From positions 62,001 to 126,000 of the forward strand of contig JAFWYB010000020.1 of the NCBI GenBank assembly GCA_017517865.1: 64,000 nt of DNA, given 5' to 3'. Under the pieces are notes generated by a model. It searched no databases. It saw nothing but the letters and a program-made list of their open reading frames with translations, and was not told the DNA's origin. The stretch is from Clostridia bacterium (GTDB taxonomy: Bacteria; Bacillota; Clostridia; Oscillospirales; Acutalibacteraceae). A program made the translations under genes and the position numbers. This document shows, one piece after another, positions 46,400 through 54,103 of this stretch. How positions within the stretch are numbered: the stretch's first letter is position 1; every line of letters begins with the position of its first letter.

Positions 46400-46552
46400 A
46401 TGAAGATCGAAAAAGAAATCAACATCAATGTTGAATGGGATGGCGTTAAGTACGAAATGAACATCGCTCCCATCATCAACGCTCTCTTAGCTTTCCTTAC
46501 AAAGCTTATGAATGCATACCTTCCCGAAGAATTCGACGAAATCCTTGGCTAA
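46400..46552 (+). CDS. 50-residue amphipathic peptide, first of a pair
   Basis: The ATG at 46400 lies nine bases after AAGGAGG and opens a 50-codon frame with a charged N-terminus, a hydrophobic middle helix (NIAPIINALLAFLTKLMNAY) and an acidic end (EEFDEILG). There is no signal peptide or double-Gly leader. Codons are those of highly expressed genes (AUC, CUU, AAC, GAA). It shares a full-consensus promoter and a terminator with the next small gene. Function unknown; candidates are a leaderless bacteriocin-like or membrane-active peptide, or a scaffold helix. Confidence 0.75.
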   Translation: MKIEKEININVEWDGVKYEMNIAPIINALLAFLTKLMNAYLPEEFDEILG

Positions 46553-46602
46553 TTTAAGGCACCAAATTCTTCAATAACATTCTGAACAGGAGGTAAATTA
46601 TA

Positions 46603-46731
46603 ATGGTAGAATTCATCAACAGTCTCCTTAACGGAGATTTCGCTGAAATGTCAGCTGATGCTAAGGCTCAGTGGTTCGCAGACCTTCTCAACAAGATTTT
46701 CGCTTTTGTTGAAAAGTATATGGATCTTTAA
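46603..46731 (+). CDS. 42-residue amphipathic peptide, second of a pair
   Basis: The ATG at 46603 follows AGGAGG and opens a 42-codon acidic peptide with two helices, the second (WFADLLNKIFAFVEKY) strongly amphipathic. No export signal is visible. It lies 50 nt after the 50-residue peptide gene and ends 15 bases before a terminator. The two peptides are different in sequence but alike in character, as in two-component peptide systems. Confidence 0.72.
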   Translation: MVEFINSLLNGDFAEMSADAKAQWFADLLNKIFAFVEKYMDL

Positions 46732-46746
46732 TCCTTAAAAAAAACA

Positions 46747-46776
46747 ACACCGCAGCAATCTGCGGTGTATTTTTTT
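46747..46776. terminator. Bidirectional terminator after the two-peptide unit
   Basis: A 9-bp stem (46747-46755 with 46760-46768) with a 4-nt loop, T7 on the plus strand and T8 on the minus strand. Confidence 0.9.
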
Positions 46777-46828
46777 ATGTGAAAGAGCGACTAAAAGCAG
46801 TGTAATAGAAAAGAAGCGTAAACTGCTG

Positions 46829-47221
46829 TCAAAAGCCACATCCATACAATTCACTGTGATTTGCAACAGCTTGCTTGACTTTTTCTGCAAGCAACGGCAA
46901 ATTATACGCCAATTCAGAAGGAACCTCGATTCCATTTATAATGAATACTTGATCTGCACTTTTCTTGCAAGTGATATACACATCATAGTCATCCCGCTGT
47001 ACCAAGTGCAAAATATTGATGCACAAATTTTCGTTATAAAACTGATAAGCATTTAACGGACCGTAGAAAATAAATTTTCCACTTTTATCAACGGCATTAC
47101 CCAATTCTACTTTGGAATAAGAAAAGCCGTAAGTGTTCAGCAGAAAATCAAATATCGATAACAACCGTTCTTCAATCTTATCTGGAGTTGGTTTGAATAG
47201 GTTGGCAATCCACTTAAACAT
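46829..47221 (-). CDS. Hypothetical protein of 130 residues
   Basis: A soluble protein starting at an ATG at 47221 with AAAGGTGG upstream; the longer frame from 47299 overlaps the upstream gene and is less likely. The N-terminus (MFKWIANLFKPT) is amphipathic, followed by a mixed alpha/beta domain with an ITCKKSADQVFIING strand pair. No family recognised. It is transcribed with the DUF2812-like gene, 31 nt downstream of it. Confidence 0.65.
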   Translation of the reverse strand: MFKWIANLFKPTPDKIEERLLSIFDFLLNTYGFSYSKVELGNAVDKSGKFIFYGPLNAYQFYNENLCINILHLVQRDDYDVYITCKKSADQVFIINGIEVPSELAYNLPLLAEKVKQAVANHSELYGCGF

Positions 47222-47252
47222 ATCAAAACCACCTTTCTGCGCCCCGATTGTA

Positions 47253-47795
47253 CTATTGTTTTCGTAGGTGAAACCAACCGAACAAATGTCGAAGTGCAAT
47301 CGTTAATCCAACAAAACCAACGATGGCTAAAAACAGATGCCTAATGTCTAAAAGTGGATTCTTATTAACAACGCACGATAAGGTTATACCTGCAACAGCT
47401 ATCGCTGTAAAAAGAAGTCCAATCAGAACATATTGCATTACCAAATGTCTTAAATAGATATTTCTGTAAAACTTTCTTAGCAGCAAATCTTCTGTTTTCG
47501 TTATACGATAAACAGAGGTGGTTTTAAGCAGTTCAATGAAACTACCGCCTATTTCGGTGGCTTTGAGTTGACTTTTTAATGCTTGCTCGGTTATTATCAT
47601 TCCACTTTCCTTGACAAAAGAACAAGTAAAGAAATATTTAACTTCCTTATTTTGTGACCGAATAAATCTAAATTTTCTGAATCCGGAGATTTTATCTAAT
47701 CTCCACCCGTCTTTCTCCAGTTGTTCCAGTTTGGACTCAATTTCTTCACATTTCCATATTGGAGAGAAGAAACGCATTGACATTGTCTCTTTCAA
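47253..47795 (-). CDS. DUF2812-like membrane protein
   Basis: About 180 residues, read from a TTG at 47795 that follows AAAGGAGGTGG. The N-terminal half (FFSPIWKCEEIESKLEQL then GWRLDKI) fits DUF2812, a domain usually encoded beside PadR-type regulators; the C-terminal half has two membrane helices. No PadR gene is adjacent here. The longer frame to 48005 runs through the palindromic array and is rejected. Confidence 0.65.
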   Translation of the reverse strand: MKETMSMRFFSPIWKCEEIESKLEQLEKDGWRLDKISGFRKFRFIRSQNKEVKYFFTCSFVKESGMIITEQALKSQLKATEIGGSFIELLKTTSVYRITKTEDLLLRKFYRNIYLRHLVMQYVLIGLLFTAIAVAGITLSCVVNKNPLLDIRHLFLAIVGFVGLTIALRHLFGWFHLRKQ

Positions 47796-47863
47796 AATGC
47801 CACCTCCTTTGCAATTGATTATATCACAAATTAACACACTTTTCAATGATATACCGCTGACGA

Positions 47864-47976
47864 GATATGATATACGGCAAGCCGTATGATATACTTGCTG
47901 CGCAAGCATGATATAATATCCGTTCCTTAATATGCCGCAGGCATATATCATCCACCGAAGGTGGATATCATATTTC
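47864..47976. repeat. Palindrome array 1 (ATGATATA spacers)
   Basis: A chain of short hairpins, each with a 3-6 bp G+C core (ACGGC/GCCGT, TTGC/GCAA, ATGCC/GGCAT, TCCACC/GGTGGA), separated by ATGATATA- or TATCAT-type spacers. It stands directly upstream of the DUF2812-like gene. No coding potential. Confidence 0.7.
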
Positions 47977-48059
47977 AAGCTGATAGGTGAACAACCCTTT
48001 TCCATCCTTCAAGATCACATAGCGCATCGAGCGATCTTTTCTGCGGTTAATTAGCGATG

Positions 48060-48231
48060 TTTAGTGAAGTTTGGCTTCGCCAAGTGAAGCAGCGGCGATG
48101 CCGCTGTGAAGTATCGTGCTAACGCACGAAGTGAAGTTAAGTGTGCCACCCACACCCGCAGGCACTTCACGATGCAAAGCATCACTTCACGCACCGAAGG
48201 TGTACTTATCGTGCCGCAAGGCACACTTAGT
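48060..48231. repeat. Palindrome array 2 (GTGAAG spacers)
   Basis: Another chain of hairpins (TTGGC/GCCAA, CAGCGGC/GCCGCTG, TCGTGC/GCACGA, GATGC/GCATC, GTGCC/GGCAC) with GTGAAG spacers at 48063, 48084, 48106 and 48131 and inverted CTTCAC spacers in the right half. Different spacer from array 1, same architecture. Confidence 0.7.
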
Positions 48232-48233
48232 TC

Positions 48234-48276
48234 GAAAAAAGAGTCTTTTGTCCGATAGACAAAAGACTCTTTTTTC
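48234..48276 (-). terminator. Terminator of tRNA-Leu
   Basis: A nearly 20-bp perfect stem around a 5-nt loop (arms GAAAAAAGAGTCTTTTGTC and its complement), starting two bases past the tRNA 3' end. Confidence 0.85.
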
Positions 48277-48277
48277 G

Positions 48278-48364
48278 TGGTGCCGGTGGCGGGGGTCGAA
48301 CCCGCACGGTATCGCTACCAACGGATTTTGAGTCCGCCTCGTCTGCCAATTCCAACACACCGGC
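48278..48364 (-). tRNA. tRNA-Leu(CAA)
   Basis: An 87-nt class II tRNA with acceptor GCCGGTG/CACCGGC, anticodon CAA in a CTCAAAA loop, a long variable arm and an encoded CCA. It reads UUG. The palindrome arrays begin right after its terminator. Confidence 0.94.
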
Positions 48365-48407
48365 AAAAGTATAATAAAATACTTTTGATATTATATAGCA
48401 TAGGCTG

Positions 48408-49124
48408 TCAGTTGTCAAGAATTTTATCCGACTTTCTGATAAGGAATATCCCGTAAATCACAGGTACGGCTGTAAGAAGTGCCGCACTTACTATCTGCAT
48501 ATCTGCATCTGCCTGCTTTGAAAAAGCGCTCAGACTGTTAAAAAGAGAGTGAACGACGATGCAGGGAATTATACTTGCCCTTTTAAGAAAGAAAACAGTA
48601 AAAGCAAAGCCGATTGCGGTAGCGTAGCAGACTTGCATCAAGGTTGCAAGAATATTCTCACCGCTGAGCAGATTTACAATATGTCCCATACCAAAGGTTA
48701 ACGATGAAACGGCAACTGCAATTATAATTCCGTCCTTTTGCAGTGCCTTAAACAGAAAACCGCGGAAAACTACTTCTTCAATATAACCGACGCTCAGCAT
48801 ACTGACTATATATAAGACTGTTTCAATAACGTTAAGATTCAGTTCGACACCGTTCCAAAGGTTGGCACTGAGAACAACAATGAAAAAAACGATATCTGCG
48901 GCAGTAATCTTTTCCGGTTTGCATAAGCCGTACTTTTTACTAAGGTTGTTTTTTCTTATGAACAGAAAAAGAAAGAAAGTATAAATCAGGCCGACAGCCG
49001 CAGTTACAGCCTTGGGAATACCGAGAGTTTCAGAGGCAGCATCGGAAAGGCTGAAAAGCAAAACATAAGCACCGATCAACACAAGCGAAAACGAAAGCTC
49101 GCTTTTTTTATAAAGCCTTGTCAT
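48408..49124 (-). CDS. CPBP-family intramembrane metalloprotease
   Basis: A 238-residue protein with about seven membrane helices and the three CPBP motifs: EEVVFRGFL (Glu-Glu and Arg), FGMGHIVNLL (His) and HSLFN. Family members include CAAX-type proteases and bacteriocin-immunity proteins. Context does not settle the role. The ATG at 49124 follows GGGGAG. Confidence 0.85.
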   Translation of the reverse strand: MTRLYKKSELSFSLVLIGAYVLLFSLSDAASETLGIPKAVTAAVGLIYTFFLFLFIRKNNLSKKYGLCKPEKITAADIVFFIVVLSANLWNGVELNLNVIETVLYIVSMLSVGYIEEVVFRGFLFKALQKDGIIIAVAVSSLTFGMGHIVNLLSGENILATLMQVCYATAIGFAFTVFFLKRASIIPCIVVHSLFNSLSAFSKQADADMQIVSAALLTAVPVIYGIFLIRKSDKILDN

Positions 49125-49141
49125 CAACTAAACTCCCCTCT

Positions 49142-49807
49142 TTATTTGCCGTAAGGACAAACCTTCATACAAATTCCGCAGACCGCTCCCCTGCCAATGT
49201 GCTTAAATTTCTCCTTCATATAGTTACTGCACTTTTCCGGGTCAAACATGTCCACTCTGTCTTTATCAACCGCCCATTCATTGCCGCTGATAGCCCCGCT
49301 CGGACAAGCTTCCACACACAGATTGCAATCCTTACAAAGCGAAACGGGAGTCACGTCGGAAACATCAAACTCGCAATCGGTAAAAACCGAGCCGAGTCTG
49401 ACGTTAGCACCATATTTCTTGTGCAGAAACATAGAGCTTTTGCCGATGGTACCGAGGCCCGACAGCGCCGCAACCTTTTTATGTGAGTATCTTCCCATAT
49501 AGTTCCATCCGTCCTTATTTATACTCTGAGAGGCGGCAACAGTTATGTATCTGTACCCTTTTTTATCGAGAAAAAGTCCCGCTTTTAAAAGCAGTGAATC
49601 AATAAAAGCATTAACACTTCTGTAATGATTGAAGTAGGTATGAGTAGGCTCAGCACCGATTTCATCAACTATGGCATCAGAAAGATGCACAATAATGCTG
49701 ATACCGTAACAGCAATCACCGAAATCACCGTCGTCAATACGGCAGAAGCCAACATCTGACGCGCCCTGAGCTATAAGATATTCTTTTAATTCATCCTGTA
49801 TTCTCAT
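49142..49807 (-). CDS. QueG-like double [4Fe-4S] protein
   Basis: A 221-residue protein with the C-terminal double cluster CKDCNLCVEACPSG and CGICMKVCPYGK, and an N-terminal domain resembling a shortened epoxyqueuosine reductase. It is well below the usual 300 or more residues of QueG and lacks its C-terminal region, so a reductase of unknown substrate is the safer call. It follows murI by five nt. Confidence 0.75.
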   Translation of the reverse strand: MRIQDELKEYLIAQGASDVGFCRIDDGDFGDCCYGISIIVHLSDAIVDEIGAEPTHTYFNHYRSVNAFIDSLLLKAGLFLDKKGYRYITVAASQSINKDGWNYMGRYSHKKVAALSGLGTIGKSSMFLHKKYGANVRLGSVFTDCEFDVSDVTPVSLCKDCNLCVEACPSGAISGNEWAVDKDRVDMFDPEKCSNYMKEKFKHIGRGAVCGICMKVCPYGK

Positions 49808-49812
49808 TCTAA

Positions 49813-50586
49813 TCAGCCTTTATAATTAAACATAAACTTACATTTTTCTATCTTTGATGGGTCGCTGTTTTCAAAAAGAATTTCGCCCTCTTTACCGCTG
49901 CCGTTAAGCAGATTTCTCTCTTCAAGAAGTCTCTTACACTGTCTTGCGGCACCGAGAGAGCCGTCAAATACAAGCACCTCGTCACCTAAAATACGCTGAA
50001 TCTGTCTTCTTGCATAGGGAAAATGAGTACAGCCGAGAACAACAGCGTCAACCTTGTTGCCGGCATACGGCTCAAGAATTCTTTCAAGGTAAGCTATCTC
50101 CTCGGGTGAATCAAGGTTACAGCTTTCAACAAAGCCTACAAGCTCAGGTGCGGGAAGCTTAATAAATTCAGCCTCACCCGTAAAACGCTCCATAAGGTCG
50201 TTGAATTTCTTTTCCTTGAGTGTAAGCGGAGTTGCAAGAACAAGCACCTTCGGCCAGCTTGCTGAAAGTGCCGCCGGCTTTATAGCAGGCTCAAGACCGA
50301 CGAAGGGATAATCGGGATATTTTTCACGAAGATAGGCCGCAGCTGCACTTGTAGCAGTATTGCAGGCAATAACTACGCTCTTTGCTCCCCTTTTCATCAA
50401 AGCCTCAACTGCATCAACCGTAAGCTGACGTATCTGCTCGGTCGTCTTTGTGCCGTAAGGCGAGTTTGCCGAATCACCGAAATATATATAGTTTTCATTC
50501 GGCATAATTCTGTGCAGCTTGCGAAGCACCGTTATGCCGCCCATACCCGAGTCAACAACGGCTATGGGGTCAGTTTTTTTATTCAT
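49813..50586 (-). CDS. murI: Glutamate racemase
   Basis: A 257-residue enzyme that supplies D-glutamate for peptidoglycan. Both catalytic Cys are present, in VIACNTATS and VLGCTHFP, and the N-terminus IAVVDSGMGG is typical. The ATG at 50586 has GGTGAT upstream; the longer frame overlaps cysS. Confidence 0.95.
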   Translation of the reverse strand: MNKKTDPIAVVDSGMGGITVLRKLHRIMPNENYIYFGDSANSPYGTKTTEQIRQLTVDAVEALMKRGAKSVVIACNTATSAAAAYLREKYPDYPFVGLEPAIKPAALSASWPKVLVLATPLTLKEKKFNDLMERFTGEAEFIKLPAPELVGFVESCNLDSPEEIAYLERILEPYAGNKVDAVVLGCTHFPYARRQIQRILGDEVLVFDGSLGAARQCKRLLEERNLLNGSGKEGEILFENSDPSKIEKCKFMFNYKG

Positions 50587-50606
50587 AACATCACCCGATA
50601 TTTCAT

Positions 50607-50629
50607 CGGAGCGAGAAAACCCCGCTCCG
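50607..50629 (-). other. Hairpin between cysS and murI
   Basis: Arms CGGAGCG and CGCTCCG with a 9-nt loop in the 59-nt gap. There is no T run, so it is more likely an mRNA stability element than a terminator. Confidence 0.4.
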
Positions 50630-50645
50630 AAGATTATGTCATTGT

Positions 50646-52046
50646 TTATGCTCTGTGCCACTTAACGCCCTGAGGTGTATCCTCAAGAACAATGCCCTGA
50701 GCCTTGAGTTCGTCACGGATACGGTCTGCCTCTGCCCAGTTTTTGTTCTTTCTTGCTTCGTTTCTTGCTGCGATAAGAGCTTCAATTTCATCGTCAAGGC
50801 TTGACGATGCCTTACGGTTATAGAGAAGACCGAGTACGTTCATAAGCTCATCGAAAACAGTAATTGCGTATTCAACGAGAGACTTTGACTGTACGCCGTC
50901 GTTGACGTTTGTATTGATGTCACGTACGAGCTCAAATATTGCTCCGAGAGCCTCACCTGTGTTGAGATCGTCTTCCATAGCCTCGATGAACTTAGCCTTT
51001 TTGCCGTCGATAAGAGCAATAATTTCTGCATCCCTATCTCCTGCTTCGTCTTTGGCGTTCTTGAGAGCAAAGTCCATATTGTCGCGGCAGGTATAGAGTC
51101 TTTCAAGTGAAGCCTTGCACTGAGCGATAGCATCAAAGCTGTAGTTGATGGGGCTTCTGTACTGGCAGGAAATCATAAGATAACGGATGGGCTCGTAGCC
51201 GTACTGCTGAGCAACATCACGAACAGTAAAGAAGTTACCGAGTGACTTTGACATCTTGACCTTATCAACAGTAATAAAGCCGTTATGCATCCAATATTTT
51301 GCAAAGGGAGCACCGTTACAGCACTCACTCTGAGCAATTTCATTTTCGTGATGCGGGAAAATAAGATCCTGACCGCCGCAATGAATGTCGATTGTTTCAC
51401 CGAGGTAGCGTCTTACCATGGCTGAACACTCAATGTGCCAGCCGGGTCTGCCGTGTCCCCAGGGTGACTCCCAATAGGGCTCGCCGGGCTTTGCGCTCTT
51501 CCAGAGAGCGAAATCCATAGGCTCTCTTTTCACCTCACCGACATTGATTCTTGCACCTGCTTCAAGCTCTTCAAGGGGCTGATGTGAAAGCTTACCGTAT
51601 TCGTTGAATTTCTTTGTGCTGAAATAGACGTCGCCCTCTGCCTCATAAGCATAGCCCTTTTCTATAAGTGTAGAAACAATATCAATGATTTCACCGATAT
51701 TCTCCGTTGCCTTGGGATGTGTTGTTGCCTCACGGATATTCATACCCTTGGCATCAACCCAGAATTCCTCAATATACTTTTCGGAGATATCCTTGAAGGT
51801 TACACCCTCTTCATTTGCTCTTCTGATTATTTTGTCGTCAATGTCTGTGAAATTCTGAACAAAATTAACCTTGTTGCCTCTGTATTCAAGATAACGACGC
51901 ATTACGTCAAAAACGCAAAGAGGTCTTGCATTGCCGATGTGAATAAAATTATAGACGGTAGGTCCGCAGGCATAAATCTTAAATTCACCCTCCTTAAGAG
52001 GTACTAATTCCTGCTTTGATCTTGTAAGTGTGTTAAAAATTTTCAT
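50646..52046 (-). CDS. cysS: Cysteinyl-tRNA synthetase
   Basis: A 466-residue class I synthetase with the HIGH-type motif FIHIGNARPL and the KMSKS loop (KMSKSLGN), plus zinc ligands around CGPTVYN and the later HHENE. It charges tRNA-Cys. It overlaps the cysE stop as ATGA and is therefore under the same T-box control. Confidence 0.96.
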   Translation of the reverse strand: MKIFNTLTRSKQELVPLKEGEFKIYACGPTVYNFIHIGNARPLCVFDVMRRYLEYRGNKVNFVQNFTDIDDKIIRRANEEGVTFKDISEKYIEEFWVDAKGMNIREATTHPKATENIGEIIDIVSTLIEKGYAYEAEGDVYFSTKKFNEYGKLSHQPLEELEAGARINVGEVKREPMDFALWKSAKPGEPYWESPWGHGRPGWHIECSAMVRRYLGETIDIHCGGQDLIFPHHENEIAQSECCNGAPFAKYWMHNGFITVDKVKMSKSLGNFFTVRDVAQQYGYEPIRYLMISCQYRSPINYSFDAIAQCKASLERLYTCRDNMDFALKNAKDEAGDRDAEIIALIDGKKAKFIEAMEDDLNTGEALGAIFELVRDINTNVNDGVQSKSLVEYAITVFDELMNVLGLLYNRKASSSLDDEIEALIAARNEARKNKNWAEADRIRDELKAQGIVLEDTPQGVKWHRA

Positions 52047-52681
52047 TTTGTTTCCTCCAGTTCTTTTATATGCTTTTCAAGCTTTTCAATTTTTGATTTC
52101 AGTACACAAAGCTCCTGAGCAACCGGGTCAGGAGTGTGTATGTGGTCGAGACGGTCAACTCTTCTGCCGTTCTGCTTGACTACTCTTGCCGGTGAACCGA
52201 CAGCGGTACAGTTGTCCGGTATTGCCGAAAGCACAACGGAGCCGGCAGCAACGTTTGAATTATCACCTATTCTGAAGGGACCCAGAACCTTGGCACCCGC
52301 ACCGATAAGCACGTTATTGCCGAGGGTGGGATGTCGTTTGCCGTGATCCTTACCCGTACCGCCGAGCGTAACACCCTGATATATTGTGCAGTCGTCACCG
52401 ATAATCGCCGTTTCTCCGATAACAACGCCCGTTCCGTGGTCAATGAAAAAGCGTCTGCCGATCTGAGCACCGGGATGTATCTCGATATTGGTCTTTTTAA
52501 CTGCACGCTGAGAAATGGCGCGTGCAATAAAAAACATTTTATGATTATAGAAATAATGGGCTCTTCTGTACATTCTGACAGCTCTGTAGCCGGGATAAAG
52601 AAGCATTATTTCAATGCTGCTTCTCGCGGCGGGGTCCCTGTCCTTAATGCATTGAAGATCTTCCTTCATTCTGTCAAACAT
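52043..52681 (-). CDS. cysE: Serine O-acetyltransferase
   Basis: A 212-residue enzyme with left-handed beta-helix hexapeptide repeats (about 75-165) and the GTGVVIGETAIIGDD and GGTGKDHGKRHP active-site segments. It makes O-acetylserine for cysteine synthesis. The ATG at 52681 follows GGTGG by seven bases, immediately after the T-box terminator. A C-terminal coiled coil is present. Confidence 0.94.
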   Translation of the reverse strand: MFDRMKEDLQCIKDRDPAARSSIEIMLLYPGYRAVRMYRRAHYFYNHKMFFIARAISQRAVKKTNIEIHPGAQIGRRFFIDHGTGVVIGETAIIGDDCTIYQGVTLGGTGKDHGKRHPTLGNNVLIGAGAKVLGPFRIGDNSNVAAGSVVLSAIPDNCTAVGSPARVVKQNGRRVDRLDHIHTPDPVAQELCVLKSKIEKLEKHIKELEETK

Positions 52682-52694
52682 AATATTACCACCA

Positions 52695-52960
52695 TCCGAT
52701 AAAAAAATAAACCCCTGCACCGAAAATAATCGGTACAGAGGCGTAAAAATACGCGGTTCCACTCTGACTTATAACTTCAGCTACCTTCATAGCTTAACCG
52801 TTAACGCCGGTTTACGCCCTCAGATACTGACTTCCCCTCGGGTGCTGACGGGTGCATTTCATCACTTCTTCAACAGAACACTTTCACCTTACTGTTCCTC
52901 TCTGAGATGAAGGGTATGTGATTACTTCTCCCTTTAAACGCATTTGAATACTGTTTAATC
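52695..52960 (-). promoter_or_regulatory. T-box riboswitch (Cys) controlling cysE-cysS
   Basis: The leader contains the T-box core AGAGTGGAACCGCG (52752-52765), a candidate Cys specifier UGC (52854-52856) in the stem I region, and a 12-bp terminator (52712-52723 with 52730-52741) with a T run. Uncharged tRNA-Cys would stabilise the antiterminator and switch on both cysteine synthesis and charging. Confidence 0.88.
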
Positions 52961-52961
52961 T

Positions 52962-52990
52962 ATTATACACAGACGGAAGCCTTTTGTCAA
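52962..52990 (-). promoter_or_regulatory. Promoter of the T-box-cysE-cysS transcript
   Basis: Perfect TTGACA (52985-52990) and TATAAT (52962-52967) with a 17-bp spacer, leftward. Confidence 0.85.
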
Positions 52991-53003
52991 TAGGAAAGCT
53001 GAA

Positions 53004-54005
53004 CTACCGGAAAATTGGTTTTCCCAATACAAAATCGACCTTTTCTACGTATGTAAGTCTCGGTGATTCATAGAAATTCTTTGTTTCGTTGGCGTGGTAC
53101 ACCATATAAATATCACCGTTTTCTTCGTATAAAAAGCTACAATGTCCAAGGTTATATATACCGCTTACCGGCTGATGGTAAATTACGGGTAAGGGACTCT
53201 TTTTCCAGCTGTATTTTTTCAGAACATCACTACCCTCAAGAGTAAGCATACCCATACAGTACGACCCGGTGTCGTAGCCGCTCGCCGAATATACGATATA
53301 AATATCATCACCGTTATAAAGCACGGCCGGTGCCTCATTAACCTTCCAGCCCCTTGTTTCCCAAAGAAGCAACGGCTTAGATATTTCAACGGGCTCAACA
53401 TCCCCGTTTATTGTATAAGGATTATCCATTTCCGCTATATATATGCTCTGATTTGCGACATCGTTATAGCCAGAAAAAACATAATAAAGCTTACCGTCTC
53501 TTTGCATATAGGTACCGTCGATATTATTAAGACCTCCGGGAGCAAGCACCGACCTGAAGATATATTCACCGAATATATCCTCTGTTTTGCTTTCAAGAAC
53601 AAAGCCGTATCGGTAATAATCATCGTGCTCATTGAACTGCTTTGCATCAGGCATAACGCCCTTTTCAACAGTATTCTTGTCAAAGACTGCACAGGCAATA
53701 ATATACCATCGGTCGCCGATTTTATGTATTTCAGGTGCCCATATACTGCTTACAGTACCGTTTTCACCACACCAGAATACAGTTTTTCTGTCCGTTACAT
53801 TGATTTTATCGCGACTGTCTGTTTTATAAATATCAATACCGCCGCCGGTTGTAAATGTATAATAATAATCACCCTTATATTCGGCAATATACGGGTCACC
53901 ACCGTTAACACTGTCAAAGGGTACAGCAGCATCGGTTGACGCAACCGAGCCTAAAAAGGTTATAAGAGCCGTAAGAATAGTTATAATGGCCTTGATTATA
54001 AGCAT
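53004..54005 (-). CDS. Secreted glycoside hydrolase family 43 protein
   Basis: A 333-residue exported protein with a signal peptide (about 1-27) and a five-bladed propeller typical of GH43 arabinan- or xylan-acting enzymes. Candidate catalytic carboxylates lie in GGDPYIAEYKG, SSIWAPEIH/IDGTY and VNEAPAVL. The GHCSF strand is another family feature. The gene is isolated, flanked by the T-box promoter and a terminator. Exact sugar specificity cannot be read. Confidence 0.85.
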   Translation of the reverse strand: MLIIKAIITILTALITFLGSVASTDAAVPFDSVNGGDPYIAEYKGDYYYTFTTGGGIDIYKTDSRDKINVTDRKTVFWCGENGTVSSIWAPEIHKIGDRWYIIACAVFDKNTVEKGVMPDAKQFNEHDDYYRYGFVLESKTEDIFGEYIFRSVLAPGGLNNIDGTYMQRDGKLYYVFSGYNDVANQSIYIAEMDNPYTINGDVEPVEISKPLLLWETRGWKVNEAPAVLYNGDDIYIVYSASGYDTGSYCMGMLTLEGSDVLKKYSWKKSPLPVIYHQPVSGIYNLGHCSFLYEENGDIYMVYHANETKNFYESPRLTYVEKVDFVLGKPIFR

Positions 54006-54063
54006 AGCAGTTCTCTCCTTTATATATCTATATCGGAATTATATCACTAAGCATAAAAAAACA

Positions 54064-54087
54064 CAAGAGGAGAAGCCTCTCCTCTTG
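54064..54087. terminator. Bidirectional terminator
   Basis: Arms CAAGAGGAG (54064-54072) and CTCCTCTTG (54079-54087), with A and T runs on the two sides, after the ATPase gene stop at 54104. Confidence 0.8.
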
Positions 54088-54103
54088 CGAAAAATTCAAT
54101 CAT

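Noticed and set aside
47796..48005. Longer N-terminus for the DUF2812-like protein
   Set aside because: It would be translated from the palindrome chain; the TTG at 47795 has a strong ribosome site.
47864..48231. Possible CRISPR array
   Set aside because: Repeat units are short palindromes with constant spacers of 6-8 bp and variable cores; there are no 25-40 bp identical repeats, no spacers of regular length and no cas genes.
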